Assembly (NCBI RefSeq): GCF_003963535.1
Contig: NZ_CP034539.1
Coordinates: forward strand, 1,984,001-2,048,000
Direction of reading: 5' to 3'
DNA: 64,000 nt
Source of the DNA: Streptomyces cyaneochromogenes
GTDB taxonomy: Bacteria; Actinomycetota; Actinomycetes; Streptomycetales; Streptomycetaceae
Shown: positions 20,035 to 28,874 of the stretch, one piece after another
Layout: each line of letters begins with the position of its first letter
How positions within the stretch are numbered: the first letter of the stretch is position 1
The notes under the pieces: model-generated
What the model was told of the DNA's origin: nothing
The model's input: only the letters and a program-made list of their open reading frames with translations
Databases searched by the model: none
Program-made: the position numbers and the translations under genes

Positions 20035-21473
20035 AGCACCTCGTCACAGGCGGCCCGCAGCCGCCGTACCCCCTCCGTGATCTCCCCGATCCCCGCCGCC
20101 GCCGCGAAGCTCAACCGCAGGTGCCCGGCCGGAGGCTCCGCGCTGAAGTACGGGCGGCCAGGGGTGATCGCGACGCCCGCGCGCAGGGCGGCGGAGGTCA
20201 GGGCCGCCTCGTCGGCGCCGTCGGGGAGGCGGAGCCACAGGTGGTAGCCGCCGGACGGGATGTGCGGGAGGGCGAGTTCGGGGAGGTCGAGGCGCAGGGC
20301 GGCCGTCATCGTGTCGCGGCGGGACTTCAACTCGGCGGAGATCGCCCGCAGATGACGCGGCCAGGCGGGCGAGCCGACGAGTTCGAGCGCGGCCTCCTGC
20401 AGGGGCCGGGGCACGAAGAAGGTGTCGACGACCTGGATGGCGCGCAGCCGCTCCAGCACCGGGCCCCTGGCCGCGAGCGCGCTCAGCCGGAAGCTCGGCG
20501 AGGTGGCCTTGGTCAGCGAGCTGACGTGGACGACGACGCCGTCGGGATCGTCGGCGGCCAGCGGACGCGGCAGCGGCCCCGCGTCCTCGTGCACCAGCCG
20601 TCGGACGAAGTCGTCCTCGATGACGAAGGCCCCGGCCTCGTGCGCGATGCGCAGCACCTCGGCGCGCCGCTCGGGGGCGAGCATCGCGCCGGTCGGGTTC
20701 TGGAACAGCGGCTGGCAGACGAACACCCTGGCCCCGGTCGCCCGGAAGGCGTCGGCGAGCAGCGACGGCCGGACACCGTCCGGGTCGACCGGGACCGGGA
20801 TCGGGCGCAGGCCGGCCGCGCGGGCGATCGCCAGCATGCCGGGGTACGTCGGCGACTCGACCAGCACCGGCGCACCCGGCGGAGCGAGCGCCCGCAGCGC
20901 GGTCGTCAGCGCCGACTGGCCGCCCGCGGTGATCAGCACCTCCGCGGCCGTGACAGCACCGCCCGGCCCGCCGATACCGCGCGCGAACCACTCCCGCAGC
21001 TCCGGCAGCCCCTCCATGGGCGGCCTCCCCCACGCCCCGGGCCGGCGGCTCGCCCGCGACAGCGCGGCGGCCATCGCCCGCTCCGGCTGCAACGACTGGT
21101 GCAGATAGCCGCCGTTGAACTCGATCACGCCGGGCGGCGGGGCGGTGAGCGAGGCCAGCACCCCCGAGGCGTCCACCGAGCGCGGCACGAGCTCCGCTGC
21201 GGCGTCCGCGCTGAGCGCCACCTCCTGCCAGGAGGTGTCCCCGACGGGAGAGGCCTGCGTACGAGGTTCGGCGCGGAACGCTCCGGCACCCGGCCGGGTC
21301 ACCACCAGCCCCTCGGCGGCCAGTTGCGCGAGGGCGCGGGAGACGGTCACCGGGCTCACCCGGAACCGCTCGACGAGGGCCCGGCTCGACGGGAGCTTTC
21401 CACCAGGAGAGTAGCGGTCCAGCTCCTGCCGCAGCCGACCTGCCAGTTCACCGACACTGCTACGCTCTTGCAT
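20031..21473 (-). CDS. MocR-type (PdxR-like) PLP-dependent transcriptional regulator
   Basis: 480 residues. The N-terminal GntR winged helix (YSPGGKLPSSRALVERFRVS, PVTVSRALAQLAAEGLV) is fused to a class I aminotransferase domain: TAGGQSALTTALRALAPPG, CQPLFQNPTGAML, an Asp in IEDDFVR and the Schiff-base region SSLTKATSPSFRLSALA. MocR regulators use the PLP domain as sensor. The neighbour is a divergently encoded EamA exporter, the likely target. Its ATG (21473-21471) overlaps the exporter ATG (21472-21474), so both are presumably leaderless. ATAGCGCTAT at 21485-21494 is a candidate operator. Confidence 0.9.
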   Translation of the reverse strand: MQERSSVGELAGRLRQELDRYSPGGKLPSSRALVERFRVSPVTVSRALAQLAAEGLVVTRPGAGAFRAEPRTQASPVGDTSWQEVALSADAAAELVPRSVDASGVLASLTAPPPGVIEFNGGYLHQSLQPERAMAAALSRASRRPGAWGRPPMEGLPELREWFARGIGGPGGAVTAAEVLITAGGQSALTTALRALAPPGAPVLVESPTYPGMLAIARAAGLRPIPVPVDPDGVRPSLLADAFRATGARVFVCQPLFQNPTGAMLAPERRAEVLRIAHEAGAFVIEDDFVRRLVHEDAGPLPRPLAADDPDGVVVHVSSLTKATSPSFRLSALAARGPVLERLRAIQVVDTFFVPRPLQEAALELVGSPAWPRHLRAISAELKSRRDTMTAALRLDLPELALPHIPSGGYHLWLRLPDGADEAALTSAALRAGVAITPGRPYFSAEPPAGHLRLSFAAAAGIGEITEGVRRLRAACDEVL

Positions 21474-22416
21474 GAGAACCGAGAATAGCGCTATCACCTC
21501 GAACCCGATAGCAGTCACCACCCCGGTCGCCTCGCCCTCGTCGGGCGTCCCGGCCAGGAAGACCCTCGGCGGCACCCTGCAGGCCGCTCTCGGTGTGGCG
21601 GCCTTCTCCCTCACGTTCCCCGCCACCGCCTGGGGCCTGGAGGGTTTCGGCCCCTGGTCCCTGGTCGCCGTGCGCTGCGTGCTCGCCGCCCTCGTCGCGG
21701 GCGGCTGCCTGATCGCCCTGCGCGTGCCGCTCCCCGCCCGCCGGCACCGGGCGGGCCTCGCGGTGGTCGCCGCCGGAGTGGTGGTCGGCTTCCCCCTCTT
21801 CAGCACGCTCGCGCTGCAGACGTCCACCACCGCGCACGCCGCCGTCGTGGTCGGCCTGCTCCCGCTGACCACCGCCCTGTTCTCGGCCCTGCGCATCGGC
21901 ACCCGCCCCTCGCGCACCTTCTGGACGGCTGCGCTCGTCGGAGCGGCCGCGGTGGCCGCCTTCACCGTGCAGCAGAGCGGCGGCGCGCTGAGCACGGCAG
22001 ACCTGTACCTCTTCGGGGCGCTGCTGGTGTGCGCGGCCGGCTACACCGAGGGCGGCCGGCTGGCCCGGGTGATGCCGGGCTGGCAGGTGATCGGCTGGGC
22101 GCTGGTGCTGTGCCTGCCGCTCAGCGTCCCGGCCGCCGCGGTCGCCCTGTCGTACGAGCCCGTCCACCTGAACTGGCACGGCGTGACCGGACTGCTCTGG
22201 GTCGCGGCGGGCTCGCAGTTCATCGGCCTGGTCGTCTGGTACCGGGGCATGGCGGCCATCGGCATCCCGAAGGCCAGCCAGTTGCAGTTGGCCCAGCCCC
22301 TGCTCACACTGGTGTGGTCGGTGCTGCTGCTGGGCGAGCACCTGACAGTGGCCGCCCCGCTGACGGCCGCGGCAGTGCTCGTGTGCATCGCCGTGACCCA
22401 GCGGGCGCGTGGCTGA
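21472..22416 (+). CDS. EamA/DMT family transporter
   Basis: 314 residues with ten predicted membrane helices in two EamA repeats: first half FGPWSLVAVRCVLAALVAG and TTAHAAVVVGLLPLTTALF; second half GGALSTADLYLFGALLVC and GMAAIGIPKASQLQLAQPLLTL. These transporters usually export amino acids or small metabolites. The ATG at 21472 overlaps the start of the divergent MocR gene. TACGCT six bases upstream fits a leaderless -10. The first ~30 residues are polar and could be partly untranslated. Confidence 0.88.
   Translation: MRTENSAITSNPIAVTTPVASPSSGVPARKTLGGTLQAALGVAAFSLTFPATAWGLEGFGPWSLVAVRCVLAALVAGGCLIALRVPLPARRHRAGLAVVAAGVVVGFPLFSTLALQTSTTAHAAVVVGLLPLTTALFSALRIGTRPSRTFWTAALVGAAAVAAFTVQQSGGALSTADLYLFGALLVCAAGYTEGGRLARVMPGWQVIGWALVLCLPLSVPAAAVALSYEPVHLNWHGVTGLLWVAAGSQFIGLVVWYRGMAAIGIPKASQLQLAQPLLTLVWSVLLLGEHLTVAAPLTAAAVLVCIAVTQRARG
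21485..21494. promoter_or_regulatory. ATAGCGCTAT palindrome at the MocR/EamA divergent start
   Basis: A 10-bp perfect palindrome lies 11 nt inside the EamA frame and immediately upstream of the MocR start. TATTCT (minus strand), 8 nt before the MocR ATG, overlaps it as a candidate -10. Confidence 0.5.
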
Positions 22417-22510
22417 GCGGGCCCGTACGACCCACTTCCAACCACCGCTCCACGCCGTAGACTCAAGGCCACGGACCGCTGCTCCCGCACCTGGTGAGGA
22501 GGCCCAACAG

Positions 22511-22705
22511 ATGCGTGCAACCGTGGGCGACCAGCTTGTCCAGCACGGCAGGGTGGTCGGGCAACACGACAAGGTCGGCGAGATCGTCGAAATCCTGGGC
22601 CAGGAGGGCAACCCCCCGTACCGCGTCCGTTTCGAGGACGGGCACGAGGGTCTGTGCTCCCCCGGCCCCGACACCGAGATCCGTCACAAGAACAGCGCGA
22701 GGTAG
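22511..22705 (+). CDS. DUF1918 domain protein
   Basis: 64 residues: MRATVGDQLVQHGRVVGQHD, then GEIVEILGQEGNPPYRVRFEDGHE and a C-terminal PGPDTEIRH. This is the small SH3-like beta-barrel family DUF1918, common in actinobacteria and of unknown function. A GAGGAGG lies 8 nt before ATG 22511. TAGACT at about 22460 is a candidate -10. It is monocistronic, followed by a convergent gene. Confidence 0.88.
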   Translation: MRATVGDQLVQHGRVVGQHDKVGEIVEILGQEGNPPYRVRFEDGHEGLCSPGPDTEIRHKNSAR

Positions 22706-22718
22706 CTCGACGAGCAGA

Positions 22719-23981
22719 TCAGCGCGGGGTCATGGCCGGCTGCCCGTAGTGGTCGTCGACGACCTGCGCCATGGCCCCGATCCGGTCCGTGGCCACGTCC
22801 TTCGCGGCGAAGAAGACGTGGCCGTGCGCTTCCGGGTGCTTCTTGGCCAGGGTGAGGTGCCGGGACAGCTCGGCCCGCTCCTGCCAGGCAGCGGGCTGCG
22901 CCGGATCACCGGCCTTGTACAGGGCCTCGCCGATGTACAGCTGTGTCCTGCTGCCCCGCGCCACCTCCGCCCACCAGGGCACGAGCTTGGCGTAGTCGGC
23001 GGCGGCGAGGCCGATGTTCCAGTACAGCTGCGGGCAGATGTAGTCGATCCAGCCCTCGCGGACCCACTTGCGGGTGTCCGCGTGGAGATCGTCGTACGTC
23101 TGCACGCCCGCTCGTGAGTCGGAGCCGAGGGGGTCGGTGGCGGCGTTGCGCCACACGCCGAACGGGCTGATGCCGAACTGCGTGGTGGGCCGGATGCGCC
23201 GGATGCCGGCCGCCATCTCGATGACCAGCTTGTCGATGTTGTCCCGCCGCCAGGCGGCCCGCGTCGCGAAACCGCCGCCGTAGCGGTCGTAGGCGTCGGT
23301 GTCGTCGAAGGTCTGGCCCGCCACCGGATAGGGGTAGAAGTAGTCGTCGAAGTGGACCCCGTCGATCTGGTACTTCTCCACCGCGTCGAGCATCGCCTTC
23401 TGCACGAAGGTGCGCACCGCGGGCAGCCCCGGGTTGTAGTAGAGCTTGCCGCCGTACGTCACCACCCACTCCGGGTTCTGTCGGGCGGGGTGCGATTCGA
23501 CCAGCCTGGTGGGGTCCGTGTGGTTGGCGATGCGGTACGGGTTGAACCAGGCATGCAACTGGAGATCACGGGCGTGGGCCTCCCGGACGGCGGTGCCGAG
23601 CGGATCCCAGCCGGGGTCCTTGCCCTGCGTACCGGTGAGGACCTGCGACCACGGCTCGTACGGCGAGGGCCACAGGGCGTCGGCCGTGGGCCGTACCTGG
23701 AGGATCACCGTGTTCAGGCGGTGCTCGACCGCCCGGTCCAGGTGAGCGATCAGCTCGTCGCACTGCTCGTCCGCGGTCAGGCCCGGCTTGGAGGGCCAGT
23801 CCCGGTTCGTCACGGTCGCCACCCACACGCCGCGCATCTCCCGGACCGCCCGCCGCCGGCCCGGCTCCGACCCGCGCGCCAGGGCGGAACCCGCCGCCAT
23901 CGCGCCGCCTGCCGCCACGAGTGCCGACAGGGCGGTCGCCGTGAAGGCCCGTCGTGACAGCCGTGACTTCCGGTGCAGCAT
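22719..23981 (-). CDS. Tat-exported GHL10 family glycosyl hydrolase-like protein (YngK/DUF187 type)
   Basis: 420 residues. A twin-arginine signal (LSRRAFTATALSALVAAGG) ends near residue 35. The GHL10 TIM barrel follows: RGVWVATVTNRDWPSKPG, LNTVILQVRPTADALWPS, HAWFNPYRIANHTD, QIDGVHFDDYFYPYPV with a catalytic-type Asp pair, and ICPQLYWNIGLAAADYAK. Related proteins are annotated as family 10 glycosylhydrolases and are thought to act on cell-envelope or exopolysaccharide glycans. The start is ATG 23981 after GAGGTACGAAGAG. Confidence 0.9.
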   Translation of the reverse strand: MLHRKSRLSRRAFTATALSALVAAGGAMAAGSALARGSEPGRRRAVREMRGVWVATVTNRDWPSKPGLTADEQCDELIAHLDRAVEHRLNTVILQVRPTADALWPSPYEPWSQVLTGTQGKDPGWDPLGTAVREAHARDLQLHAWFNPYRIANHTDPTRLVESHPARQNPEWVVTYGGKLYYNPGLPAVRTFVQKAMLDAVEKYQIDGVHFDDYFYPYPVAGQTFDDTDAYDRYGGGFATRAAWRRDNIDKLVIEMAAGIRRIRPTTQFGISPFGVWRNAATDPLGSDSRAGVQTYDDLHADTRKWVREGWIDYICPQLYWNIGLAAADYAKLVPWWAEVARGSRTQLYIGEALYKAGDPAQPAAWQERAELSRHLTLAKKHPEAHGHVFFAAKDVATDRIGAMAQVVDDHYGQPAMTPR

Positions 23982-24175
23982 CTCTTCGTACCTCCGTGTG
24001 CCGTGGTCAAAGGCCCACCCCGCAGCAGATCCGTACGTACCGGATCGCGCCCGCGCCAGCTTTTCATGAGGCACCCGAACGATCGATCAAACTTCGCCGA
24101 AGGTAACGTGCAGGTTTGGAGCAGGCGTCGAACAACGGCGACCTGCCGCAGTCGTGGACCAGCGAAGGGGACGAT

Positions 24176-25048
24176 GTGACCGGCATCTCCGGAGATATTG
24201 CACGCGTCGGTGTGGTGGGCTGCGGCCAGATGGGAGCGGGCATCGCCGAGGTGTGCGCCCGTTCCGGCCTGGACGTGAAGGTCGCCGAGACCACCGGCGA
24301 GGCCCTGGAGATCGGCCGCACCCGGCTGCACAACTCCCTGGCCAAGGCCGCCGAGCGCGGCAAGATCAGCGAGGAGGAGCGGGACACCACGCAGGCGCGG
24401 CTGTCCTTCACCACCGACCTGGGCGAGTTCGCCGACCGCGATCTGGTGATCGAGGCCGTCGTCGAGAACGAGCAGGTGAAGACCGAGATCTTCCAGGTCC
24501 TCGACCAGGTCGTGACCCGTCCGGACGCCATCCTGGCCTCCAACACCTCCTCGATCCCGCTGGTGAAGCTGGCGGTCGCCACCTCGCGCCCCGACCAGGT
24601 CATCGGCGTCCACTTCTTCAACCCGGCCCCGGTGCAGAAGCTCGTCGAGCTGATCCCGGCCCTCACCACCTCCGAGGGCACGATCGCCCGCGCCCAGGCC
24701 TTCGCCGAGAAGCTGCTGGGCAAGCACGCCATCCGCGCCCAGGACCGCTCCGGCTTCGTGGTCAACGCGCTGCTGATCCCCTACCTCCTCTCCGCGATCC
24801 GGATGTTCGAGTCGGGCATCGCCAGCCGCGAGGACATCGACAACGGCATGGAGCTGGGCTGCGCCCACCCGATGGGACCGCTGAAGCTGTCCGACCTGAT
24901 CGGCCTTGACACCGTCGCCTCCGTGGCGCAGAGCATGTACGACGAGTTCAAGGAGCCGCTGTACGCCGCTCCCCCGCTGCTCCTGCGCATGGTCGACGCG
25001 GGCCGGCTGGGCCGTAAGTCCGGCTCGGGCTTCTACACCTACGCCTGA
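24176..25048 (+). CDS. 3-hydroxybutyryl-CoA dehydrogenase
   Basis: 290 residues: NAD-binding VGVVGCGQMGAGIAEVCA, then LASNTSSIPLVKLA, GVHFFNPAPVQKLVELI with the catalytic His, and the C-terminal dimerisation helix region ELGCAHPMGPLKLSDLIGLD. Length and sequence match the stand-alone short HBDH/FadB2 type, which interconverts acetoacetyl-CoA and 3-hydroxybutyryl-CoA. This serves butyryl-CoA supply for ethylmalonyl-CoA, polyketide precursors or beta-oxidation. The GTG at 24176 has GAAGGGG upstream. An ATG 20 codons earlier is possible but the extra residues are not family-like. Confidence 0.92.
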   Translation: MTGISGDIARVGVVGCGQMGAGIAEVCARSGLDVKVAETTGEALEIGRTRLHNSLAKAAERGKISEEERDTTQARLSFTTDLGEFADRDLVIEAVVENEQVKTEIFQVLDQVVTRPDAILASNTSSIPLVKLAVATSRPDQVIGVHFFNPAPVQKLVELIPALTTSEGTIARAQAFAEKLLGKHAIRAQDRSGFVVNALLIPYLLSAIRMFESGIASREDIDNGMELGCAHPMGPLKLSDLIGLDTVASVAQSMYDEFKEPLYAAPPLLLRMVDAGRLGRKSGSGFYTYA

Positions 25049-25101
25049 CCACAGAGCGCGGGAACGGCCGATTACAGACGGTCAGATTCCGGCCAAGTAC
25101 A

Positions 25102-25132
25102 CGGGCCCGGCACCGAGCAGGTGCCGGGCCCG
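25102..25132. terminator. 13-bp GC hairpin after 3-hydroxybutyryl-CoA dehydrogenase
   Basis: CGGGCCCGGCACC (25102-25114) pairs exactly with GGTGCCGGGCCCG (25120-25132) over a GAGCA loop. Confidence 0.8.
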
Positions 25133-25264
25133 CGGCATTCACACACCGTGTGCGCTCCGGGCTCGCATATGCCCCTCGCACACTCTCCCCATGCGTCCAC
25201 CAGGCGAGTTCACTTTTCCTGCGCATGCCAGGGATTCGAGACGACTACGGAAAGGAGCGGACAA

Positions 25265-25522
25265 GTGACCGCCGATCCCGAGCATCCCGTCGTATCTGGA
25301 GAACTCGCAGAGTTACGACGCCGACTCGACGTCGCCTACGCCCGCGTGGAGGGCGGGCTGGCTCTGCTCACGCACCGCACCGAGGAGACCGCGAAGGAAC
25401 TCGACGAGCTGAACACCCGGATCAACACACTGGAACACGCGCGCTGGCCGCTGCCCGCGGTCGCCGCCCTCACCGCCGTGGGTGCTCTCGTCGTGGCGAT
25501 CTGGCAGGCGGTCGGGCACTAG
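25265..25522 (+). CDS. Small coiled-coil membrane protein, hypothetical
   Basis: 85 residues. The first ~55 are a heptad-like amphipathic helix (ELAELRRRLDVAYARVEGGLAL, then ETAKELDELNTRINTLEH). One membrane span near the C-terminus follows (AVAALTAVGALVVAIWQAV). This is an inner-membrane tail-anchor topology with a cytoplasmic coiled coil. GTG 25265 has GGAAAGGAG 6-8 nt upstream. It overlaps the convergent NUDIX gene by 4 nt. No known function. Confidence 0.75.
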   Translation: MTADPEHPVVSGELAELRRRLDVAYARVEGGLALLTHRTEETAKELDELNTRINTLEHARWPLPAVAALTAVGALVVAIWQAVGH

Positions 25523-26058
25523 CCGTCCTGACCCAGCCTGAGCTGGTGCAGCATCAGTAACGCGGCCGCCATGTTGGCGGCCGGGACCTCCCCACGGGCG
25601 ACCATGTCGGGGACGAGCTTCAGAGGGACCCATTCCCGGCGGTCCGACTCGAAGTCGTCCACGGGATGCCCGACGTACTCGCCCTCGTCGGCCCAGTAAA
25701 TGTGGTGCCGGGCGTCGGTGAGCCCGTTGGAGGGCTCCACGCTCATGAGGTGGTGCAGGGGTCCCGGCCGCCAGCCGGTCTCCTCCTCGAGCTCCCTGGC
25801 GGCCGCGCGGACGATGTCCTCGCCGTCCTCGACGACGCCCGCCGCGAGTTCCCACCCCCAGCTGTCGGTGATGAAACGGTGGCGCCACAGGAGGAGGACC
25901 TCATTGGCCTCGTTGACCACCGTGGCCACGGCGACCGGCCGCAGCCGTATGAGGAAGTGGTCCAGATGCCGACCGTCCGGCAGCTCCACATCTGCCAGAT
26001 TGACGGTGAACCAGCGGTTTTCATACACAGTTTGTTCGTTCTGTTTCGTCCACTGCAC
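25519..26058 (-). CDS. NUDIX hydrolase
   Basis: 179 residues. The Nudix box reads GVVEDGEDIVRAAARELEEETGW, with every key Gly and Glu present. Flanks (TVNLADVELPDGRHLDHFLIR before, PSNGLTDARHHIYWA after) resemble the ADP-ribose/nucleoside-diphosphate-sugar pyrophosphatase group. It should hydrolyse an NDP-X compound with Mg2+. The start is ATG 26058. The upstream neighbour in the same direction is the TPR regulator, 87 nt away. Confidence 0.9.
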   Translation of the reverse strand: MQWTKQNEQTVYENRWFTVNLADVELPDGRHLDHFLIRLRPVAVATVVNEANEVLLLWRHRFITDSWGWELAAGVVEDGEDIVRAAARELEEETGWRPGPLHHLMSVEPSNGLTDARHHIYWADEGEYVGHPVDDFESDRREWVPLKLVPDMVARGEVPAANMAAALLMLHQLRLGQDG

Positions 26059-26145
26059 GGTTCTGCCACCTTCCGTCGAGTAAGTGGCAATATCGCAGCA
26101 GGGACTATGAGGTGTCGGTGCTCTCGAGTACCGGCTTGCACGGGC

Positions 26146-27486
26146 CTAAAGCGGTACGCGCAGTGCTCCGTCGATGAGTTCGGCGGCCTCGGCGGTGCCC
26201 GCGGAGCCGCTTCGCACCAGGTGTTCCCGCACGGCCCGGAGTCTGTCGCGCAGGCGCTGGGACTCCATTCCCCGCGCCTGCTCGGCCATCTGCACCGCTG
26301 TGGCCACCGCCTTGTCGGCGTTGCCCTGACGCAGCTCGATCGTGCTGAGCATGGCCAGCCGGTGCACCCGGCCCCGGTCGTGGGCGGGATTGTCGACGGC
26401 GGCCGCGGCGTGCTCCCCCGCCGCCGCCAGCTCCCCGAGACTCAGCAGCGCCTCCGCCACCTGGACGTTGACGAGTCCGGGCTGGACATAGCCCGTTTCG
26501 TCGGGTTCGTATCCGCGGTGGATGCGATCGGCGGCCTGCTCGGCACGCCGGATGCAGGACAGGGCGCTCGTGCCGTCGCCGAGGTGGGCGTACGCCTTCG
26601 CCTGCATCGCGTACAGGTCAGAGGCGAGCGCCGGGGTGATGTGCTTGCCGGCGGCCCGCAGCGCGGCCTCCGCGAAGGCGACGGCCTGCCGGAACTCCCG
26701 CATGAACAGCGACTGGTTGACCAGCAGCGCGATCACATACGCGCCCAGCCCCCGGTCCCCGCTGGCCTTCGCGAGCCGCAGTGCCTGATGGAAGTAGCGC
26801 TGGGCGAGCCCGTGCGCGTCGGAGTCGTACGCGCAGATGCCGGCCACCGCCACCAACCCACCGGTGGCGCGGTGCAGTTGACGCCCCGTGGCATCGGTGT
26901 AGCTGCCGCGCAGCAGCGGGGCGGCCTCGGCGTTCAGGAACCCCACGATCCGGGTGCGGGTCGCTATGCCGCCCGCCTTCCGGTACATCTGCTCGTAGTG
27001 CGTGCGGGCCGCGCGCAGCATCTCGATGTCGCCGGGGGTGACCCGATGCCTCCCACCACGCGAGACGTCCACGTCCTCGGGCGGGTTCTCCCACTCCCAC
27101 ACGGGCATCACGGCAGGTGTTCCCGTGACCGCGGGCGCTCCCAGGATGTGGGGCCGCTGCTGCTCGTCGGAGCGCCACAACGCGGTGGCCCGCTCCACGA
27201 AGCCGGACAGCGAGGTGGCATGCGCGGTGGACGGTTCACCGGGCACACCCAGGCCGATGTCGTCGAGCGTGACGGTACGGTGCAGCCGGGCGGCGAGCAC
27301 CTCGCAGATCAGGTCGGGCACCTGACCCCGTGGCCGCTGGCCCTTCAACCACCGTGCGACGGCGGTGTGTTCGTATCTCAGCGCGAGCCCACGCGCCCGC
27401 CCCGCCTGGTTCACGTGTGCTGCCAGCCCCGCGTGCGAGATCCCGGCCTCGTCCAGGATCGCGTCGAGCAGAGTGTTGGGCTGCAT
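26146..27486 (-). CDS. NsdA-like helix-turn-helix/TPR regulator
   Basis: 446 residues. An N-terminal helix-turn-helix-like segment (LLDAILDEAGISHAGLAAHV, then HTAVARWLKGQRPRG) is followed by a long alpha-helical TPR-type region (LAQRYFHQALRLAKASGDRG, FAEAALRAAG, YAHLGDGTSALSCIRRAEQA). This organisation is that of the NsdA/NsdB family, which in S. coelicolor represses development and antibiotic production. Assignment to the family is by pattern; the exact paralogue is not established. ATG 27486 (MQPNTLL) is preceded by weak ribosome-binding sequence. Confidence 0.8.
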   Translation of the reverse strand: MQPNTLLDAILDEAGISHAGLAAHVNQAGRARGLALRYEHTAVARWLKGQRPRGQVPDLICEVLAARLHRTVTLDDIGLGVPGEPSTAHATSLSGFVERATALWRSDEQQRPHILGAPAVTGTPAVMPVWEWENPPEDVDVSRGGRHRVTPGDIEMLRAARTHYEQMYRKAGGIATRTRIVGFLNAEAAPLLRGSYTDATGRQLHRATGGLVAVAGICAYDSDAHGLAQRYFHQALRLAKASGDRGLGAYVIALLVNQSLFMREFRQAVAFAEAALRAAGKHITPALASDLYAMQAKAYAHLGDGTSALSCIRRAEQAADRIHRGYEPDETGYVQPGLVNVQVAEALLSLGELAAAGEHAAAAVDNPAHDRGRVHRLAMLSTIELRQGNADKAVATAVQMAEQARGMESQRLRDRLRAVREHLVRSGSAGTAEAAELIDGALRVPL

Positions 27487-27766
27487 ATATGCCCCCCGGG
27501 TGGCTCGGTGCCGACAGAGTAGTGCGAACCGGTTCACACGGGGTGTGAACGGAGTGCCCGAATCCGTAGGGTGCGCGCGCTGTTGCGGAGAGTTTCCATC
27601 CAGTTGACTGAAATGCCTCGCAAGAGGCCGGCCGGGCCGCCGGCTCCCCCTCGTACAGTGCGGCGGCCCGCATCCGCGCCGTCCGCCCAGCTGCCTGCCC
27701 GACACTCCGTGGCGGGGCGGACGGCGTCGCCGCGCCGGCGTGGCGGTGCGACTGAACGCCGTTGCT

Positions 27767-28843
27767 CTAAAGGTGGTTGGTCGGCTGCGGGTTTGTTGTG
27801 GCTGGCCGCGCAGTTCCTCGCGCCCCTGACGGGGCGCTGCACTGGACGTGGGTTCTGTCGTTCCGTAGGACCAGTAGCGCTATGTCGTCCGCCGGGTGTC
27901 CTCTTGTGTGGCGGAGGAGGGCGGTGAAGAGGGTACGCAGTATCGATTGCGGTGTGACGGGCTGGTCGTGTACGGCGCCGGTGAGCGCCGCCTGCAGGGA
28001 AAAGAACCGGCCGCGCGCGTCCCTCGCGTCCTCGACTCCGTCCGTGTACAGGACCAGGGAGTCGCCGGGGAGCAGGGCGCCGCAGGGCAGCGGGGTGAGG
28101 TCGGGCGGGAGCGGGAACGGGCCGAGGGGTGGCAGCGGATCAGCGCGGGCGACGGGCTCCACGTCTCCCTCCGTCAGCAGATACGGCCAGGGATGGCCGC
28201 AGTTGAGGGCTTTCATCTCGCCGTCACGTCCGATCTCCAGCAGCAGGACGGTGACGAACTCCTCGGCGACCGGGGTGTCGGGCTCTACGCCGGAGGCGGG
28301 GTGCTCGTCGCGTGCCCGCTCGCGCAGGTGCCGGGCCAGGGCCCGATCCAGCCTGCGCAGCACCTGGCCGAGATCGGGTTCGTCGTGGACCGCCTCGCGG
28401 AAGCTGCCGAGGAGGGCGGCCACCGTGCCGATGGCGGCGATGCCATGGCCGCGTACGTCGCCCATCACTGCCCGTACCCCGTGCTCGGTGGCGACGACCT
28501 CGTACAGGTCACCCCCGACACAAGCACTGCGATCCGCGGAGAGCTGGGCGGCGGCGACGTTCAGCCCGTCGATGCGCGCGGGCAACGGCCGCAGCAGCGC
28601 GTTCTGCGCGGCCCCGGCGACCTTGCGGACCTGCCGGAGCTCACGCAGCAGTGCCTGCCGGACATGCAGGATCAGTCCGGTCCCCACGGCGAAGAAGACG
28701 GCGCTGGTGACGACCCGGGCACCGAAACCGTCCTCCTGGGCGAGCGGGCAGGCCAGCTTGTACGTGATCGCCATCGCGCCCCGTGCGACGGGCAGGCCCA
28801 TCGCCAGCACTTTCGGGGGAACCCGAGCCTTGATGCGGAACAT
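27767..28843 (-). CDS. Membrane-anchored PP2C/SpoIIE-type serine phosphatase
   Basis: 358 residues. One or two N-terminal hydrophobic segments (VVTSAVFFAVGTGLILHV) precede the SpoIIE domain: SACVGGDLYEVVATEHG, AVMGDVRGHGIAAIGTVAAL, the VTVLLLEI strand, LNCGHPWPYLL, LVLYTDGVEDARD and HPADDIALLVLR. The metal-binding Asp residues are present. Such phosphatases dephosphorylate anti-anti-sigma factors. The last ~22 residues (from SAPSGARG on, ending PTNHL) are encoded by an intergenic repeat, so the natural stop after VLRNDRT has apparently been replaced. ATG 28843 is the most plausible start; a longer frame exists. Confidence 0.85.
   Translation of the reverse strand: MFRIKARVPPKVLAMGLPVARGAMAITYKLACPLAQEDGFGARVVTSAVFFAVGTGLILHVRQALLRELRQVRKVAGAAQNALLRPLPARIDGLNVAAAQLSADRSACVGGDLYEVVATEHGVRAVMGDVRGHGIAAIGTVAALLGSFREAVHDEPDLGQVLRRLDRALARHLRERARDEHPASGVEPDTPVAEEFVTVLLLEIGRDGEMKALNCGHPWPYLLTEGDVEPVARADPLPPLGPFPLPPDLTPLPCGALLPGDSLVLYTDGVEDARDARGRFFSLQAALTGAVHDQPVTPQSILRTLFTALLRHTRGHPADDIALLVLRNDRTHVQCSAPSGARGTARPATTNPQPTNHL
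27771..27844 (-). repeat. Streptomyces dispersed intergenic repeat, copy B (inside a coding 3' end)
   Basis: On the minus strand: CCCCGTCAGGGGCGCGAGG, then AACTGCGCGGCCAGCCACAAC and AAACCCGCAGCCGACC. It matches copy C at 28979-29048. It encodes the tail and stop codon of the phosphatase gene. Confidence 0.75.
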
Positions 28844-28874
28844 GCCGATGGCCCCCCAAAAGGCCCTGACAACG

